From Lomentospora prolificans (lineage: Eukaryota > Ascomycota > Sordariomycetes > Microascales > Microascaceae), in the NCBI GenBank assembly GCA_029532625.1, contig JARFXM010000004.1:2790001-2854000 (forward strand): 64,000 bases of DNA, read 5' to 3'. The notes under the pieces are model-generated. The model made no database searches. It saw only the letters and a list, made by a program, of their open reading frames with translations, and was not told the DNA's origin. Shown piece after piece: positions 12,724 through 23,414 of this stretch (within the stretch, counting starts at the first letter, position 1; the number at the start of each line of letters is the position of its first letter). The position numbers and the translations under genes were made by a program.

Positions 12724-12929
12724 GTATGGTAAGTGCAGGACCGCTACTCAGCTGACAGCTAGGCGACATCAATGATATGGCGCACACCTGCATTAGGTTG
12801 TAATAGACCTTGTGGATATTGCGTTGACTTGTATTTGAACTATTATTATCCTTTGAGAGCTAGTTATCCACTAGATGTCAATTCCGGCCCACCGCATACG
12901 TTGGGGACCCCATCTAGGCTATGGCGTAT

Positions 12930-13494
12930 TTACGAGCCGACAGCCTCGGGCGCCTTGTTGGCGTCAAAGCCGTAGGTTTCCTTAAGCTTGTTGACGAGGG
13001 CAATGTACCTCTCCTGAGCCTGCTCAGCAGTGATGCCCTCATCGACAATCTTCTGCCAGGCAGCCTTCTTAGCCTTGCCCTGTTAGACACGTAACGTGTG
13101 TTAGTTACAATATCGAGTTATGTGCGGCAGCACTCGGGGGGGGGGGCCTGCGCGGAGGATCTGCGTTGAAAATGGGCCGGGAGGAGACGGACCTTAAGGT
13201 CAAACATGCCGGGAGAGGGTGCCTTGGAGATGTCCTCGCCGTTGCCGACCTTGTAGAGAGCTAATGAGATGACATAGTCGTTAGCTTTGATCCTTTTCTC
13301 GGGCGAGCGGGGAACAAGACGAATAGTGCACCACCAGGATGCGGCTGCGCGGTGCATAGACCGAACGGGGAAAACAAAAGAGAGAAAATAAAGCGCAACT
13401 TACCGTACAGCTCGAGGAGCTCGTCGTTGGAGGGCTTGCTGGTGAGCTGCTTGGACTCCTCAGCGGCCTTCTGGAAAGCGGCGTTGCTGGCCAT
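12930..13494 (-). CDS. acb1: Acyl-CoA-binding protein (ACBP)
   Basis: Small cytosolic carrier of long-chain acyl-CoA esters. Exons 13494-13404, 13260-13193 and 13079-12930 give 102 aa, the normal size of a stand-alone ACBP. The three spliced parts read through the four-helix ACBP fold: AAFQKAAEESKQL, then LLELYGLYKVGNGEDIS, then FDLKGKAKKAAWQKIVDEG and a final helix ending in LVNKLKETYGF. The acyl-CoA contact residues in the YGLYK and KGKAK segments are present. Both introns are rich in C or G runs. It shares lipid metabolism with the FAS pair further along, but the genes are not adjacent. Confidence 0.95.
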
Positions 13495-15757
13495 GGTGGA
13501 CAAGTTGGATGGATGGGAAAGACGACGGAGAGAAAAGAGTTGGAGGGTAATGGAGATGGACAAAAAGAGCCTAGGAAGTAGGAGCACAGGACCTCGTGCA
13601 GTATCGGTTTATATTATACTTGTGCAATGTGGATCTTGGAGAAAGCAAAGGAGAAGAGATGAGGATTGTTGAGGAACGTTGTATTATTTGACGGCGGGGG
13701 CGGGTTTGGCGGGGTACAAAGCGCGGGTTCTCGACTGGTGCCACTGGCCAGGCCATCGATGATGTACTACTGCTGGCTGGCGACCGTACCCATTACCTAT
13801 TAGCTCGTTGCATTGCCCCTCTTTGCTTTGGGCGGTGACAGCTTCCAATGTTTCAATGTCATCCATGCCGTCCCTAAATGTACGCTACAATGTACGCACC
13901 TTGCCACACGGCTGATTGCGGGTGACAAAGGGACGGTTGACGGCTACAATGATGAGTAGAGCTTTATTCCCAGAGTTTCTTGGTTTACACTCCCGCGGAG
14001 AGAAACACACGTCGTCTTTGGCCGGGCGTTCCTGTCCTGTCCTCGTTAGGACTGGGAAGGGCACCTTTCGATGTGGGGAGCTTCTCGCCCAACTCCATTC
14101 TCCTCGAAAAAGAAAAACAAAAACCCGACACCCTTAGTGCGCAAGCTTTCTTATGCTGGACCTCGGGCCTTTCTTCCTGGGCACCTCCAGTGGGGCTTGT
14201 CCGCGCCATGTGAAAGCTGGCGGCTTTTGACTGAAGTACCCCAGCCCCGGGACAACCAGACACCTCGAAGTGGCATGGCATCGATGAACCGAACCAATCT
14301 TGGCGTCTGCGTCGTCGTCGTCATTGGGGGTTTCCGTGTGCGAACGGTCCCGGCCGGGTGCTGCTTATACCCTCCCGCTACTCTTCCGGATGCCATCTTG
14401 TCCAGACCTTTTACAAAGGCGAGGCAAGAATGGGGCGCAAGAGAGCGTGGATGTCACATACGGGTAGCCAGCTCGTCGGAAAAGCATTAAGCTATTTCTA
14501 CAATGGCGCCGAGTCGTTCGGCTGTAGGGTCCGCGGGGGGATCCAGTCCAGCTACTCTCGAACCAACGGTACTTTGCATTGGGTCGCCAGAACCAAGGAA
14601 AGAGTTCTGGGTTTGCAAGCATCCGCGGCGTTATGCCAAAAATGACCACGATAACACGATTTTTCTTTGAAGACGTTGTAGGATCGGCTTTTCTGTTTGA
14701 CACGGATTTTTTTACTGGGCGGTCCATCTAAGATTCCCATACTGTTGTTCACGGTCTAGTAAACTGCACGAAGTCGACTCGTCACAAACATTGAAGAACA
14801 AGTGCAGTCAGGCGCGTAGGTAAAAAGCGAAGACAAACAGCCTACCACCATATGATTGCCTGACCCCGCGAATTGGCGTCCAGTAATGTTATGCAGTAAC
14901 TTGAAACTTACGGATAGCTTTTCTTTCTGACCCCTGGTGACGACTTAGCCACTTCGTTGTTTGAAACGTGCCAAAGGCGCCGGCCGGCCGCAAGAGAAGA
15001 GAAGGTCCGGTGGCGCGGCCATCTGAATGGCATCAGCCTCTATATACGACCAAGGATGAGTCGAGTTCGAGAAGCTCATTTGGGATATCCCCCTCAGAGA
15101 AGCTGATATTGCCAGCGGTGTTCTTATCCTTATAAAATACAGGTAAAGCGAAGATCCTTAAACATCCCAAAGCCTAATTTTTTGTCACCCCAGGTAACCA
15201 GACATTGTATATCGTCGCCCGGCGGTGAGCGTCCCCAAGGCTTGTCTGGTGTTCTAGAATAAGCAATGTGTGTTGTGTGTCTCGCATTCCACAAGGGTTG
15301 TCCTCTCATGGATCTACACACACAAGCAAACATAGACCAGGTACCTTTTGCGTCTTCTCTTCTGCAGAACTGTGCGGCAAACTATTGGGGCAACCGAGTC
15401 ACACCCGAGACCGTCGCAGCGGACGAGGACATGTATTATACGAGTTCCTGCGAGAACTGGGCTCAGCTTAGCCCGGCCAACCCCAGTTACTGTCTCCGGG
15501 CCGGACTGCTACACCGTGACGCAGATAGTACCCCTTCGGATTTGGAGAAATGTGTGTGCTCTGGTTGAGTATAAATGTAGGCTCGCCCCTTGGTCGAGTC
15601 TCTTCCTGTGGTTGGATTTATTTGGACCCTTCCTGCCGTCAGTCCGTTTGCTGCAATTACACAGCCAATCCTGCTATCCACACTCACGCCTCATCGTCCT
15701 TGTCAGACTGCCTGCATCTTTATCTTCTTATTCCGCGTGACACGAGGACTCTTCACA
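13495..15757. other. 2.3 kb intergenic region, no gene seen
   Basis: Open frames here (for example 14071-14490 and 15266-15568 on the plus strand) have no recognisable domain, poor codon character and no convincing splice partners. I see no repeats or RNA genes. The last 150 nt before 15758 are pyrimidine-rich and are probably the leader of the next gene. Confidence 0.6.
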
Positions 15758-17212
15758 ATGTCCAAGACCGTCGTCGTCGTTGGCGCCTCTTTCGCCGGGC
15801 TAGCTGTCTCCCATCGTCTGCTGAAGTATACCAGGCAAAAGGAAAAGAACCTCCGGGTTGTTCTCGTTTCTCCAGTAAGGACCCTAGCGCTTTTAATGAA
15901 GGGCCATCTAGTTTCCTATTAAATCGGGGCGGGAGTCCGCAAACTTGAAGTTGCAAGGCTGATTTCGGAGCTCCGGCGGTGTGGGACTGGGGGAAGTCAC
16001 CACCTTCACTTATATCCTGCTCTGAATCCTTAATTGGCTGCCACACCGAAGCCCCGATGCCACCTACGTTTACGGGCGGCAACATGGCCGAATTGCTAAC
16101 GTGCCTGCTTCAATAGAACACCCACTTCTACTGGAACCTCGCCGCCATCCGTGCAGTCGTCCCCGGTCTCATCAAAGACGACCAGCTCTTCCACCCCATC
16201 GAGCCCGGGTTCTCACACTATCCTAGGGAGAACTTTGAGTTTGTTCTCGGGACCGCAACGTCCGTCGATACCGACGCCAAGACGGCACTGGTCAAGGCTA
16301 CCGACGGAGAGAAAATCCTCAAGTATGATTATCTCGTCCTCGCGACGGGTGCTCGCTCGGCCAACGATAACGTGCCATGGAAGCCTCTAGGGAACCACGA
16401 AGCCACCGTCAAGCAGCTACGAGAGACTGCTCAAAAGGTGAAGAACGCCAAGACCATCCTCATCGCTGGTGCCGGTCCGACGGGGTGCGAGACCTCGGGT
16501 GAGCTCAAGCACAAGTATGGCGCCGACAAGGATATTATCCTTTTGTCAGCCGATACCGAGTTGATGAACGGAGACGTCGCTGCCTCCAACATGGAATATG
16601 AGATGAAGAAACTTGGTGTCGATGTCAGGAAGAACTCCAGGGTCCAGAGCTCCCAGGTTCTTCCCAACGGCAAGACCGAGGTGACCCTCGCCGACGGAAG
16701 CAAGATCGTCGCCGACCTCTATCTCCCCACCATGGGTCTCAAGCCCAATACAGGATACCTCAGCGACATGCTCCTCAACGAGAACAAGTATGTCGACGTG
16801 GACGAGTTTTTCCAGGTCAAGAACACCGAGAACGTCTGGGCGTGCGGAGACATCGTCTCTAAGCCTCGCGCTGGCTTTATGATCACTGATAAGCAGGTGA
16901 GTCTTTCCATCTTTCCTACGCACGACATGCGCGAAAAGGCTGCCACTCTTACTTTTTTTTTTCCCTTTTGCTAAAATGTTTGTTCCAAAGGCTGCCGGTG
17001 TTGCTAAGAACATCGAGCTTGCCATCCAGGGCAAGACTCAGTTGCCCGTAAAGCCCTTGCCAGTTGACGCCCTCATGTGCGCTGCTGGTCCCGACCGTGG
17101 TGTCGGCAGGATCGGGAGCATCAAGGTCTTTTCTATCATGGCATGGGCCCTCAAGAGTCGTACTCTAGGCCTCCCATGGGCCCCCAAGTATGTCGATGGG
17201 AGCCAGTGGTAA
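15758..17212 (+). CDS. AIF-like FAD/NAD(P)-dependent oxidoreductase
   Basis: Exons 15758-15874, 16117-16896 and 16991-17212 give 372 aa. An N-terminal Rossmann motif (VVVVGASFAGLAVS) binds FAD, a central one (TILIAGAGPTGCETSGEL) binds NAD(P)H, and ENVWACGD is the C-terminal FAD-contact strand of pyridine nucleotide-disulfide oxidoreductases. NTHFYWN directly after the first intron is typical of the AIFM2/AMID-like subfamily, so the protein may act as an NAD(P)H:quinone-type reductase at membranes, possibly with a role in cell death. No mitochondrial presequence or transmembrane segment is evident. Substrate is unknown. The gene ends in a long pyrimidine-rich tract and faces END3. Confidence 0.87.
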
Positions 17213-17546
17213 ACGATGCTAGGTTCGGGGTTGCTAGGAGTTGCAGGATAGTTTTTTTTTTTTTTTTTTTCCTTTTCTTTTTTTTTTTTCCCCTTTTGAG
17301 GGAACGGGCTGTTTCTGTAAGAGAATTGGACTCTTAAGTTGGGGATACCTCATAATGAGAATAGTCGATTTCATCCCCGAATTGACTTTTTTTTAAGCAC
17401 TTCAGGCTTGGAGGTCGAATTATTCGTGAGAAACATGATGTCACCCACAACAGCGGAAGCAGGGTATCTGCATCAAAACCACGGAAGATGAAAAAATAGA
17501 TTACATAGTGCGCTATATAACGATAACGAAATGGTGCCTCATCAGC

Positions 17547-18865
17547 TCATCTGCTCGCCTTCTCATCTTCAATCTCCTGTCTCAACTGCTCTAGCACCGA
17601 TTGCCTCGACCGTAGGTGGCTCTCCAGCCCATCAACTTGTTCCCTGATTGTCTGCAAATCGTCGGAGACGGACTTTAGGTTCGACCCGCCGCTGCTCTTG
17701 GCATTTCCCTCTTCCAGATCACGAAGCTGCTTCCTCTTATAGTCAAGCAGTTGCTCAAGCTCCCTCTTGACGAGGGCAGGCTTGGAGTCACGCTTGCCGC
17801 CCTTCTTCCTTTCCACGTCCGCCTCCACCTTTTGTATCTTCTCTTCTAGGTCATGGAGCTGCCTCTTGAGTCGTACCTCCTCCCAATCTTCCGTCTTTTC
17901 GGTCGAAAAATCGGTTCCCGCCGTCTTGAAACCCGAATGGCCTAGACGAGTGAGATATTGCTCGCCGAATTTAGCCTTGCGGCCAGTGGAAGTGCTATCG
18001 TCGGCTTTGGTTGCCCAGCGAGATGTCGCCGCAGTTCGCTGGTTGTCGATCTGGTAATCGATATTGTTCCGTTCAAAGGATGATCGGAGAGAGGCGGGGA
18101 TATTGCGGGGGATGCGGTAGCCTTCATGTCGGTAGTTGAGCATGTGTAGGAAAGCGAGACAGGCGTCCTTGTTTATAGTGGACTGGGCGGTTGGGTTGAC
18201 AAGGTTCCAGGCCGATCGTATGTCGGTGTCGGGTACATCAAGGGAGTTGTATAGATCCTCGAGAGCGTTAACTAGAGCCACATATGTCAGCGCCGGCATG
18301 AGCAGGATGTGCGTCTATATAACCTACAGGCTACCTCGCCTCGCATATCCCTGTTCTCCTGGTAAATCTGCTCGTACTTGGATTTGTCCGCAGGCTTCAT
18401 GTACCAGTCGAACCCATCCTTGAGACCTGGAGAGTCCGGGTCGTCCTCAACCCTCTCAAACTGAACTTGCTTCCCCGTAATTGCACGTGTGGCTTGCACA
18501 AGATGTGACTTGGACTCGGGCACCATCCAGTCCGGGAGCGTGGAGGGAACGTCGGCGTACTCCTACAGTTCGCAAGTTAGAATTGATTAGCAGGCATTGA
18601 TTATATCTAGGGATTGGATCGACCCCACCCCATTGAGGATATCGAAGATGAGCCTCATGGCGACGCAGAACTCTTCAAAGTCTAGGTTGCCATCGTTGTC
18701 GACATCGGCGAGGTCCCATACTCGCTCGAGCTGGTCATCTCGCAGACCACTGTTCTTAAGCACGGGCGCAGCCTGCTCGCCAGTGAGAAACTTCTGGCCC
18801 CCTGTCCTGGTGGCGAAGATATTCCAGTAGGTCTCTATTTCTTGCTGCTCTATTTTCGGAGGCAT
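17547..18865 (-). CDS. end3: End3, EH-domain actin/endocytosis protein
   Basis: Exons 18865-18629, 18562-18328 and 18271-17547 give 398 aa, the usual length for End3. The N-terminus is an EH domain with a complete EF-hand loop (DVDNDGNLDFEE, residues 54-65). A second EF-like region follows the first intron, and the C-terminal 150 residues form a Glu/Lys/Arg coiled coil (VRLKRQLHDLEEKIQKVE and beyond). In yeast End3 bridges Pan1 and Sla1 at cortical endocytic patches. The second intron boundary was fixed by continuity of GEVAFNALEDLYNSL. An in-frame ATG 27 codons upstream would add a Pro-rich stretch; the family start is MPPKIEQQEIETYW. Confidence 0.93.
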
Positions 18866-19637
18866 CGTGTATACCGGAGGGGGTGGGGGACCCGGGAGAG
18901 CTCGGAGCTTGGTGAATTGAATCCCAGGATTGGTACGGCCGGGCACCGCTACGCAGAGTCTCAGGACCGTGAGTTCGGGGCGAGGCGGGGAGGGTCTGAT
19001 TCGTTCTAAGCCCCGAGCCAGTATGCGACTGTTAGTGGGATAGAGAATGAGGTCCTTCGCGTTGCTGGAGACGAACGCCAGCTCATGTGCTTCAATGGTC
19101 GCAACAGGGGCGACGTAATTAGCGGGTACGAGCTCAGGTACCTCGTCCCCACGCCATCGGCTAAATCTCGGTATTAAAATAACTTGGATGGACCTCGCCC
19201 CTCTAGATCTACCAGGAGCTCAACCGGAGAGAGCTGTCGAGCTGGTTGAGGGTTACAAGCAACCTTGCAATTTTACGGTGCTATTCTAATTACATGGTAG
19301 AACATATTGGTAGAATCCGAAGGGAATTCCCAACGTTGTCGTATCTCAGAATTACCTGCGCCGGGACGAGAAGTTACTGGCTTGGGCCACGGCGAGGACG
19401 TGGGGCAGCGTGCTACACAGAGCAAACAACCCCACCATCAACAGCTTGACTTCTACCTCACATCTCAAAGCACAATTAATCCACCGCCAGGCATCTACAA
19501 CAGCTGGTTTGATACCCCTAGATATGCATCAGGACTCTTCCCGACAATAATAAAAATAAGACAGAGATATATATCTACCGCCTCGAGGTTTGCGCTCTCA
19601 TCCACCGTCGCGTCCCAGCCTCCCACGCTCTACCACA

Positions 19638-20723
19638 ATGGCTGAAGAGGACCAGCCACAATCTCTCAAATCCCTTTTCGAGCAGGCAGAGGAGAAGCAA
19701 GCTGCGCTCGCCAATATATATGATTACACATCCGATCAATTTCGCGAAACGCTCGCGGCGGCCATCAGATCTTGCGAAGAGTGTCTTCGGCTCGTGTCAG
19801 AGCTGTCGATCTTTAGTCCTAATGAGTCGGCTGACGACATTGCGACAACCTCACTCCCATATCTACTCATAAGCTACCGTCTTGCGGAACTAGTCCAAAA
19901 GACGCCATCGACATCACCAGCTGAGCGCCTTGGAACTGTGAGGAAGGCCAAGGCCGCTTATGAATCTTTTCTAGGACTCCTAGACCGGTATGAGTTGCTT
20001 CAGGGAGAATATGCCAAGCTTTATGAAAGGTACAACGAAGATGGCGACCAGTTTTCTACAGTGACCGGCGCAGATGCCGCGGCCAAGAGGCATTCAAAAA
20101 TCCAAAACTTCAAAGCGGAGAAGGCACTCAAGGACAAGCTCGCCTTACTCAAGAGGAATCCCAGGTACTTGGAGCAAGGCGACGAGGAACTTGTTCGGCA
20201 GGTCTATCTCACTAATGTCGAATTTTGCATTCATATGACCTTTCAGGACCTAGAGAGTCTGAATAGAGAGCTTGATATGCTCTCTCACGCTCCTCCCGCG
20301 CCGCCATCACAGCCAGCGCTTCCAAATGACTCCCGTCACAGGACACCAGGACAGCACCATGATGACTACTCGGAAAAGCTAGACGCCCCACTAACCTCAC
20401 TACTGGGGCAAAAAGGTCCTCTGCTTTCTCAAGATGGAAAGCCGCTGAAACCATTCACCCTTGTGGGAACAAGGCAGGATATAAAAAAGGGCGTATTTCG
20501 TTCCGGTCACAACTTGCCTACCATGTCGATCGACGAGTACCTAGACGAGGAGAGGAGGCGAGGAGGCATCATCGAAGGAGGGGGCGAGGCGAGCTTCCAA
20601 CAGCCAGAACCCGACGAAGACAACATTGAAAAGGCAGATGAAGAGACTTACAAGGCGAGGGAATGGGACGAATACAAGGAAGCAAACCCGAGGGGGTCAG
20701 GTAACACATTAAACCGTGGTTAG
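19638..20723 (+). CDS. tap42: Tap42 / alpha4 (IGBP1) family PP2A regulator
   Basis: A single open frame of 361 aa beginning MAEEDQPQSLKSLFEQA. The N-terminal 230 residues are helical and TPR-like, as in Tap42/alpha4, which binds the catalytic subunits of PP2A-type phosphatases downstream of TOR. The conserved KIQNFKAEKALKDKL block and the C-terminal MSIDEYLDEERRRGGIIEGG motif identify the family. The tail after this motif is acidic and ends REWDEYKEANPRGSGNTLNRG, which is also typical. The sequence directly after the stop codon is duplicated (separate entry). Confidence 0.93.
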   Translation: MAEEDQPQSLKSLFEQAEEKQAALANIYDYTSDQFRETLAAAIRSCEECLRLVSELSIFSPNESADDIATTSLPYLLISYRLAELVQKTPSTSPAERLGTVRKAKAAYESFLGLLDRYELLQGEYAKLYERYNEDGDQFSTVTGADAAAKRHSKIQNFKAEKALKDKLALLKRNPRYLEQGDEELVRQVYLTNVEFCIHMTFQDLESLNRELDMLSHAPPAPPSQPALPNDSRHRTPGQHHDDYSEKLDAPLTSLLGQKGPLLSQDGKPLKPFTLVGTRQDIKKGVFRSGHNLPTMSIDEYLDEERRRGGIIEGGGEASFQQPEPDEDNIEKADEETYKAREWDEYKEANPRGSGNTLNRG

Positions 20724-20724
20724 A

Positions 20725-20934
20725 TTTGGAGCTTGTGTGTCATCCCTATGATTATGGATAGGATGATCACCAACGATTGGTAGAATCGTAATGTTTGTGC
20801 AGTAGCTAGGCTTAATCAGTTGAGCCATACGAAGGTAGTTGGGGTTTGGAATTTGTGTGCCATCTCTATGATTATGAATAAGACGATCACCACGATTGGT
20901 AGGATCGCAGCGCTTGTGTGATAACTTGGCTTGG
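20725..20934. repeat. Diverged direct duplication (about 90 nt, 120-nt period)
   Basis: Copy 1 (20725-20814) starts immediately after the TAP42 stop codon and copy 2 (20845-20934) follows after a 30-nt spacer. By eye they align over 90 positions with about 17 transitions, one transversion and one single-base indel. Shared blocks include CTATGATTATG and ACGATTGGTAG. Confidence 0.8.
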
Positions 20935-21042
20935 TTGCTTTAGGTTCTTTGTGATCCATGACTTGAAACTACGCTTCGTGGCTTATATGATACATAACCT
21001 ACAAATGATGAAATTGACGATTCACGCCCTCGAGAATTTGTC

Positions 21043-21265
21043 TATATAAAGCCACCAACCCGTCCGCCCCAGCCGCCAGGATTTCCGAACCTTCCTCTTT
21101 CCTCTCACCATGTCCCCTCAACCCAGGCATCGGCATTCTGTATGTCTATGTAATACCCCTACGAGCACCTGTTCGAGACATCCCATCAACTCTTCCGCAA
21201 TGTCCACCGTACCTATACTTGGGCTTAGCCATCCTATCACGAGGGTCCCTGCCATGACTTATTAA
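21043..21265 (+). CDS. Possible small ORF with TATA-type promoter (51 aa, orphan)
   Basis: TATATAAA at 21043-21050 is followed by a CT-rich stretch (CTTCCTCTTTCCTCTCACC) directly before ATG at 21110, the arrangement of a typical fungal core promoter. The frame 21110-21265 encodes 51 residues beginning MSPQPRHRHSVCLCNT, with no domain or signal peptide I recognise. A GTATGT at 21140 could alternatively open an intron. It may be a small gene, the 5' end of a longer spliced one, or chance. Confidence 0.25.
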
Positions 21266-22113
21266 ACAGCCTACAAGGTTGGGTAATCGTATATATCAAC
21301 ATCCAAGAATATCATTTGCAACGTTCATAAACCCGCAGACGAGCCGGCAACGTCAACCCTAACCCTACGTCGACACAGAAGATGTAGTCCTCCCAGAGGC
21401 AAGGTGGCCCCACGCGCAGGCTATGGCTACCGGATATATCTAGACAAAAGCTGCAATATCTGGTACACTTACTGGATACCCTTTTTCGTGATGGAGAGAG
21501 CGATCAGATTTTCGCCCTATGCGTGCCATGTAAAATCAAGAGCAGGAATGGCCGCCACCATGCGAATCGTCGGTCCGGAAAGCATGCTGAGCGAGCGAGC
21601 GAAGCATCCGCCTAAAGGGGGGATTTGCCGCGGGAATCTCGTAGTCGATGTTGAAAACTGCGAACGGATTTTATCATGATTTGAAAACCTGCCTAGCTGG
21701 TCAATCCTCTGGTCTTTTTGATCGGTCTGCACCAACTACCTATGATGAATCGCACCGCACAATGCTGAGCGGATACACATAGAACTGAATATAATGAAGG
21801 AGCGGATCCCGACCCAGATTGAGTCGTCATGTGAATTTCCGGGCAGCACCTTCCTCTAGATGTAAGTTCGTGTATGAATTTTCGCCTTGATTCTTTCAGG
21901 GTCAGAGCAACCCACGCTGACTTGCCAATTCACACCTTCCACTTGCTCCTTCCCTGAATTCATCCCATTCCTTTGTTCAGGACTTTCGTGAATCAGATAC
22001 TGACTGGGAAGAGCAATTGCAGTGTTTCGTTGTATCATGGAGCCTTGACGCCACTATTATAAACACCTCCTTCAATGCTCTTTTGACCTTTCATCTTCCT
22101 CCAACATCACATC
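21266..22113. other. Intergenic region before the bZIP-like gene
   Basis: No gene, repeat or RNA is evident. TATTATAAA near 22056, followed by a CT-rich leader, is a plausible promoter for the gene starting at 22114. Confidence 0.5.
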
Positions 22114-23414
22114 ATGATATCTCGGTTTCATGATCCAAACCAAGGTTTGGGCCAAACAGACCAGCAAAAACCCCAAACAAATCCAGTCTCAATACAACAA
22201 TGTAAGTCGTCCAAACTTCTTTTTCTTACAACCTGTACTTGCCCTCCGAGGTGTAGACGAGTAGCCTGACCAGTATATGTCGCCAGGGTTTATGTCACCT
22301 ATACTAACTAAACGACTTCACAGAGCACAATGGAGTGCACGAAAGGCGACGAGAAGAGTATGTTCGGGCCAAGAGGCGATATCAAATCTGAGGTGATGCT
22401 GACGGAAATCATTCGAGGGAGTGGAAACAGCCACCTGATCCCCCAAAAGCGTACTTCGGGCCAGGCTTTCATATCCCAAGGCGATGCATAGCATGTACAG
22501 CCGCGGGATATTGAAGGTCTCAGCTCGAGGGCTCCTAGAAACTGTGAGTTTGATTCCATTCCCTAGCAACCTCTTCTAAAATACGCCGAAACGAATTTAA
22601 CACCCTATTAGTGGATCTCTTTGTTGGGGCACAGCTTCCCGCTGATCAGTTGGAAGCTATCAGTCTAGGGCTAGCTACTAATTCAACGGGGATGGTCTCG
22701 ACATCCGGGGGCGTGGGTCTGCACCGAGGTCCTCTGCAAGGTCATTCCATGAGCCGGCGCGGCGGAGAGACTGGAGATCTCACCAATCTGGGAAATATGC
22801 CTGGCGATGACGGAGACCATGCTCGATCTTCATTAAACACTGACATTCCGGGCGGTGTTTACCCATTCCGGGTGGAGACAGGTAGTACCACCTTCGACGA
22901 TTTACCGACGGAGAACCCCACCGTTTACGAGGGAGCATCTCCTGGTATTTCGTTGCCCATGACTTGGTTCATCGACGAAGGGTTCCTTCCGACAGGCCTG
23001 CCGGGAGTGCCGGAGGACGAGATGCAAAGACGAGTTCGCGTGGCCAGAAGGCTCTTAACGGAGCCGCCCACGGACCCGAATCTGTATCCAGTCCGACGAA
23101 AGCGCCAACGCCGGGTCTCTCTGCGACCGGGACTGTCGGCTGATGAGAAGGCTCGGATCAGCAACCGCGAATCAGCGGAAAGGAAACGCACACGCGAGGC
23201 TGAGCACCGAGACTTCTGCATGGGTAAAGTTGCCGAGGGGCAGGCGTTAATTGCCTACTTGAGGGCCCAGGTCGCTCTGGCGGGAGGTGACCCTTTCGAG
23301 TTCGACAAACTGCCAACCTCGTTCACGAGCCAGTTTATGGTTCCGATTCGTGCAACCGCGCCAATAGTGGGCCAGAAGAACTCGAGGGAAGCCACTCAGC
23401 AGGAAACGCCGTAG
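22114..23414 (+). CDS. bZIP-like transcription factor (basic region present, zipper weak)
   Basis: The preferred model joins 22114-22201 to 22612-23414 (296 aa) with a 409-nt intron; VSIQQ then reads into LDLFVGAQLPADQLEAISLG in phase. Near residue 200 the segment ISNRESAERKRTREAEH matches a bZIP basic region (N-R-x-S-A-x-x-K-R), with Lys where Ser or Cys is usual. It is preceded by RRKRQRRVSLRP, a likely nuclear localisation signal. The following helix has few heptad leucines, so dimerisation is uncertain. The middle of the protein is Gly/Pro/acidic and looks disordered. The intron contains a complete exon-like segment (22324-22543) with its own splice sites, so the N-terminus is the least certain part. 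Confidence 0.65.
22324..22543 (+). other. Candidate cassette (poison) exon in the bZIP-like gene
   Basis: The segment is preceded by a branch site and acceptor (ACTAAC then TTCACAG) and followed by a strong donor (GTGAGT at 22544), leaving flanking introns of 122 and 68 nt. Included after the 22114 start, it makes UAG exactly at the exon junction. Read from the alternative ATG at 22130 it stays open for 50 codons, stops at TAG 22489-22491, and beyond that stop continues in phase into the bZIP exon. Confidence 0.4.

Noticed and set aside
15266..15568. 100-codon Cys-rich plus-strand frame before the AIF-like gene
   Set aside because: No signal peptide, no repeated Cys pattern, and it ends 190 nt before the next start without splice support.
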